Shown here: piece by piece, positions 63,402 to 64,000 of the stretch
How the letters are laid out: each line of letters starts with the position of its first letter
Numbering within the stretch: the stretch's first letter is position 1
Source: Flectonema sp. DT1601
Lineage: Eukaryota; Euglenozoa; Diplonemea; Diplonemida; Diplonemidae
Reading direction: 5' to 3'
Assembly (NCBI GenBank): GCA_964019425.1
Contig: OZ025819.1
Coordinates: 947,840-1,011,839, forward strand
Length of the DNA: 64,000 nucleotides
Translations under genes and position numbers: made by a program
The notes under the pieces: generated by a model
Seen by the model: the letters and a program-made list of their open reading frames with translations, nothing else
Databases searched by the model: none
What the model was told of the DNA's origin: nothing

Positions 63402-64000
63402 GGGGACCACACAAAATGCCTCCACGCGGCGGTCTCGGACGGCTGCGGCCGACAAAAAATTGTAGGGATGAAGCAAGAGGACGACCAGCTAACCGGACGC
63501 TCTCTAGCAAACAAAGGAACAAGCTTGCTCACACGATCAACGGAAATGGGCCTAAGATAGAAGAAAGGGAAAGGCTGGACCGAGACAACACCCGGGTAGA
63601 CCGGGGAGAAACGAGGAAGAAACCGGCGGAGAGGAGACTCAAGAAGCAGCAAGAGGACCAGGAGGAAGAGAGGAAGGAGCTGCTCAGCAAACATGAGCTC
63701 CTTGAAGCACAACAAAAGAAGCTGGACGAGCAGCACAGGCAGCAACAATTAGATCTCTTTCAGGAAAAGCTCCAACTGGAACAAGACTTGGAGGATCACA
63801 AGAATCAACAAGTGGAGAAACAACAACTACTGGAACAACAACACCAGCAGCAGCAGCTTGAGCTTCACCAAACGAAGCATCAGATGCAACAGGAACTGGA
63901 GAACCAACAACAACAACAGCATGAAAAGCAACAACAGCAGCAACAGCAACTTGATCATCAAGTCCAACAGCAGCAGGAAATTCAACAGCAGCAGCAACAG
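63402..64000 (+). mobile_element. LINE D 5' end, runs off the window
   Basis: Starts GGGGACCACACAAAATGCC on the + strand, the same 5' sequence as LINE C in opposite orientation. No interruption is seen to the window edge. Confidence 0.85.
63416..64000 (+). CDS. LINE D ORF1, partial (195 codons in window)
   Basis: ATG at 63416, open to the right edge. It begins MPPRGGLGRLRPTKNCRDEA, very like LINE C ORF1 (MPPRGGLGRQRPTKFCNQ), continues with a basic region (RKKPAERRLKKQQ) and enters a Gln-rich coiled coil (LEQQHQQQQLELHQTK). Beyond the first 20 residues it has diverged from LINE C more than expected for a copy of the same subfamily, so it is a sister subfamily. No stop codon occurs, which is why it can be missed by frame searches that require one. 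Confidence 0.85.
   Translation, partial: MPPRGGLGRLRPTKNCRDEARGRPANRTLSSKQRNKLAHTINGNGPKIEERERLDRDNTRVDRGETRKKPAERRLKKQQEDQEEERKELLSKHELLEAQQKKLDEQHRQQQLDLFQEKLQLEQDLEDHKNQQVEKQQLLEQQHQQQQLELHQTKHQMQQELENQQQQQHEKQQQQQQQLDHQVQQQQEIQQQQQQ

Overview
This is eukaryotic nuclear DNA from an organism with motile cilia or flagella. It encodes the axonemal dynein assembly factor DNAAF11, a kinesin-13, SEL1L, PIGB, PEX11, a nucleotide-sugar transporter and ribosomal protein eL41, and its introns are short GT-AG spliceosomal introns. The DNA is AT-rich with very many homopolymer A and T runs. All 22 host genes recognised between 1 and 43 kb lie on the + strand. Most have a 3' splice-acceptor-like AG (usually CAG) 2 to 40 nt before the start codon, with no visible partner exon. 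With an ALG14-ALG13 fusion and LINEs carrying a 2A peptide plus RNase H (the Ingi/I type of architecture), this suggests polycistronic transcription with spliced-leader trans-splicing. A euglenozoan that keeps introns, for example a diplonemid, would fit. This placement is an inference, not proven.

Layout: 0-9.3 kb holds a PELP1/Rix1-like fragment, DNAAF11, a small secreted protein, a five-exon SEL1L and a two-exon kinesin-13. 9.3-14.5 kb is a homopolymer-rich stretch without genes that contains a 779-bp MITE with perfect 28-bp inverted repeats. 14.5-37.1 kb holds a membrane ubiquitin-like protein, the ALG14-ALG13 fusion, a coiled-coil protein, a Gfo/Idh/MocA oxidoreductase, a small basic protein, a secreted GH2 glycosidase, three membrane proteins of unknown function, PIGB, PEX11, a small unknown, an EF-hand-like protein, eL41, an SLC35A-type transporter and a PHO80-like cyclin. 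37.1-41.5 kb has no recognised gene. 41.5-43.0 kb encodes a protein with SPTR repeats and a MIB/HERC2 domain.

From 44.7 kb to the right edge the window is a nest of mobile elements around one intact tRNA-Ser(UGA) gene. It contains a decayed pogo-like transposase, a tRNA-derived SINE, and six LINE copies from at least three related families (APE endonuclease, reverse transcriptase, RNase H, C-terminal CCHC). LINE C (55958-63291, minus) looks full length. Its ORF1 and ORF2 are in one frame, separated by a single UGA in the context UGA-CGG and followed 15 codons later by a 2A-type motif (GDVERNPGP). This suggests readthrough followed by ribosome skipping. A sister copy (LINE D) starts head to head with it and runs off the window. 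LINE B is present as two tandem copies, the second carrying an exact 181-bp inversion.

Many host genes serve secretory-pathway glycobiology: ALG14-ALG13 (N-glycan precursor), PIGB (GPI anchor), SLC35A-type transporter (nucleotide sugars), SEL1L (ER-associated degradation) and the secreted GH2 enzyme. They are probably co-transcribed by position rather than co-regulated as a pathway.
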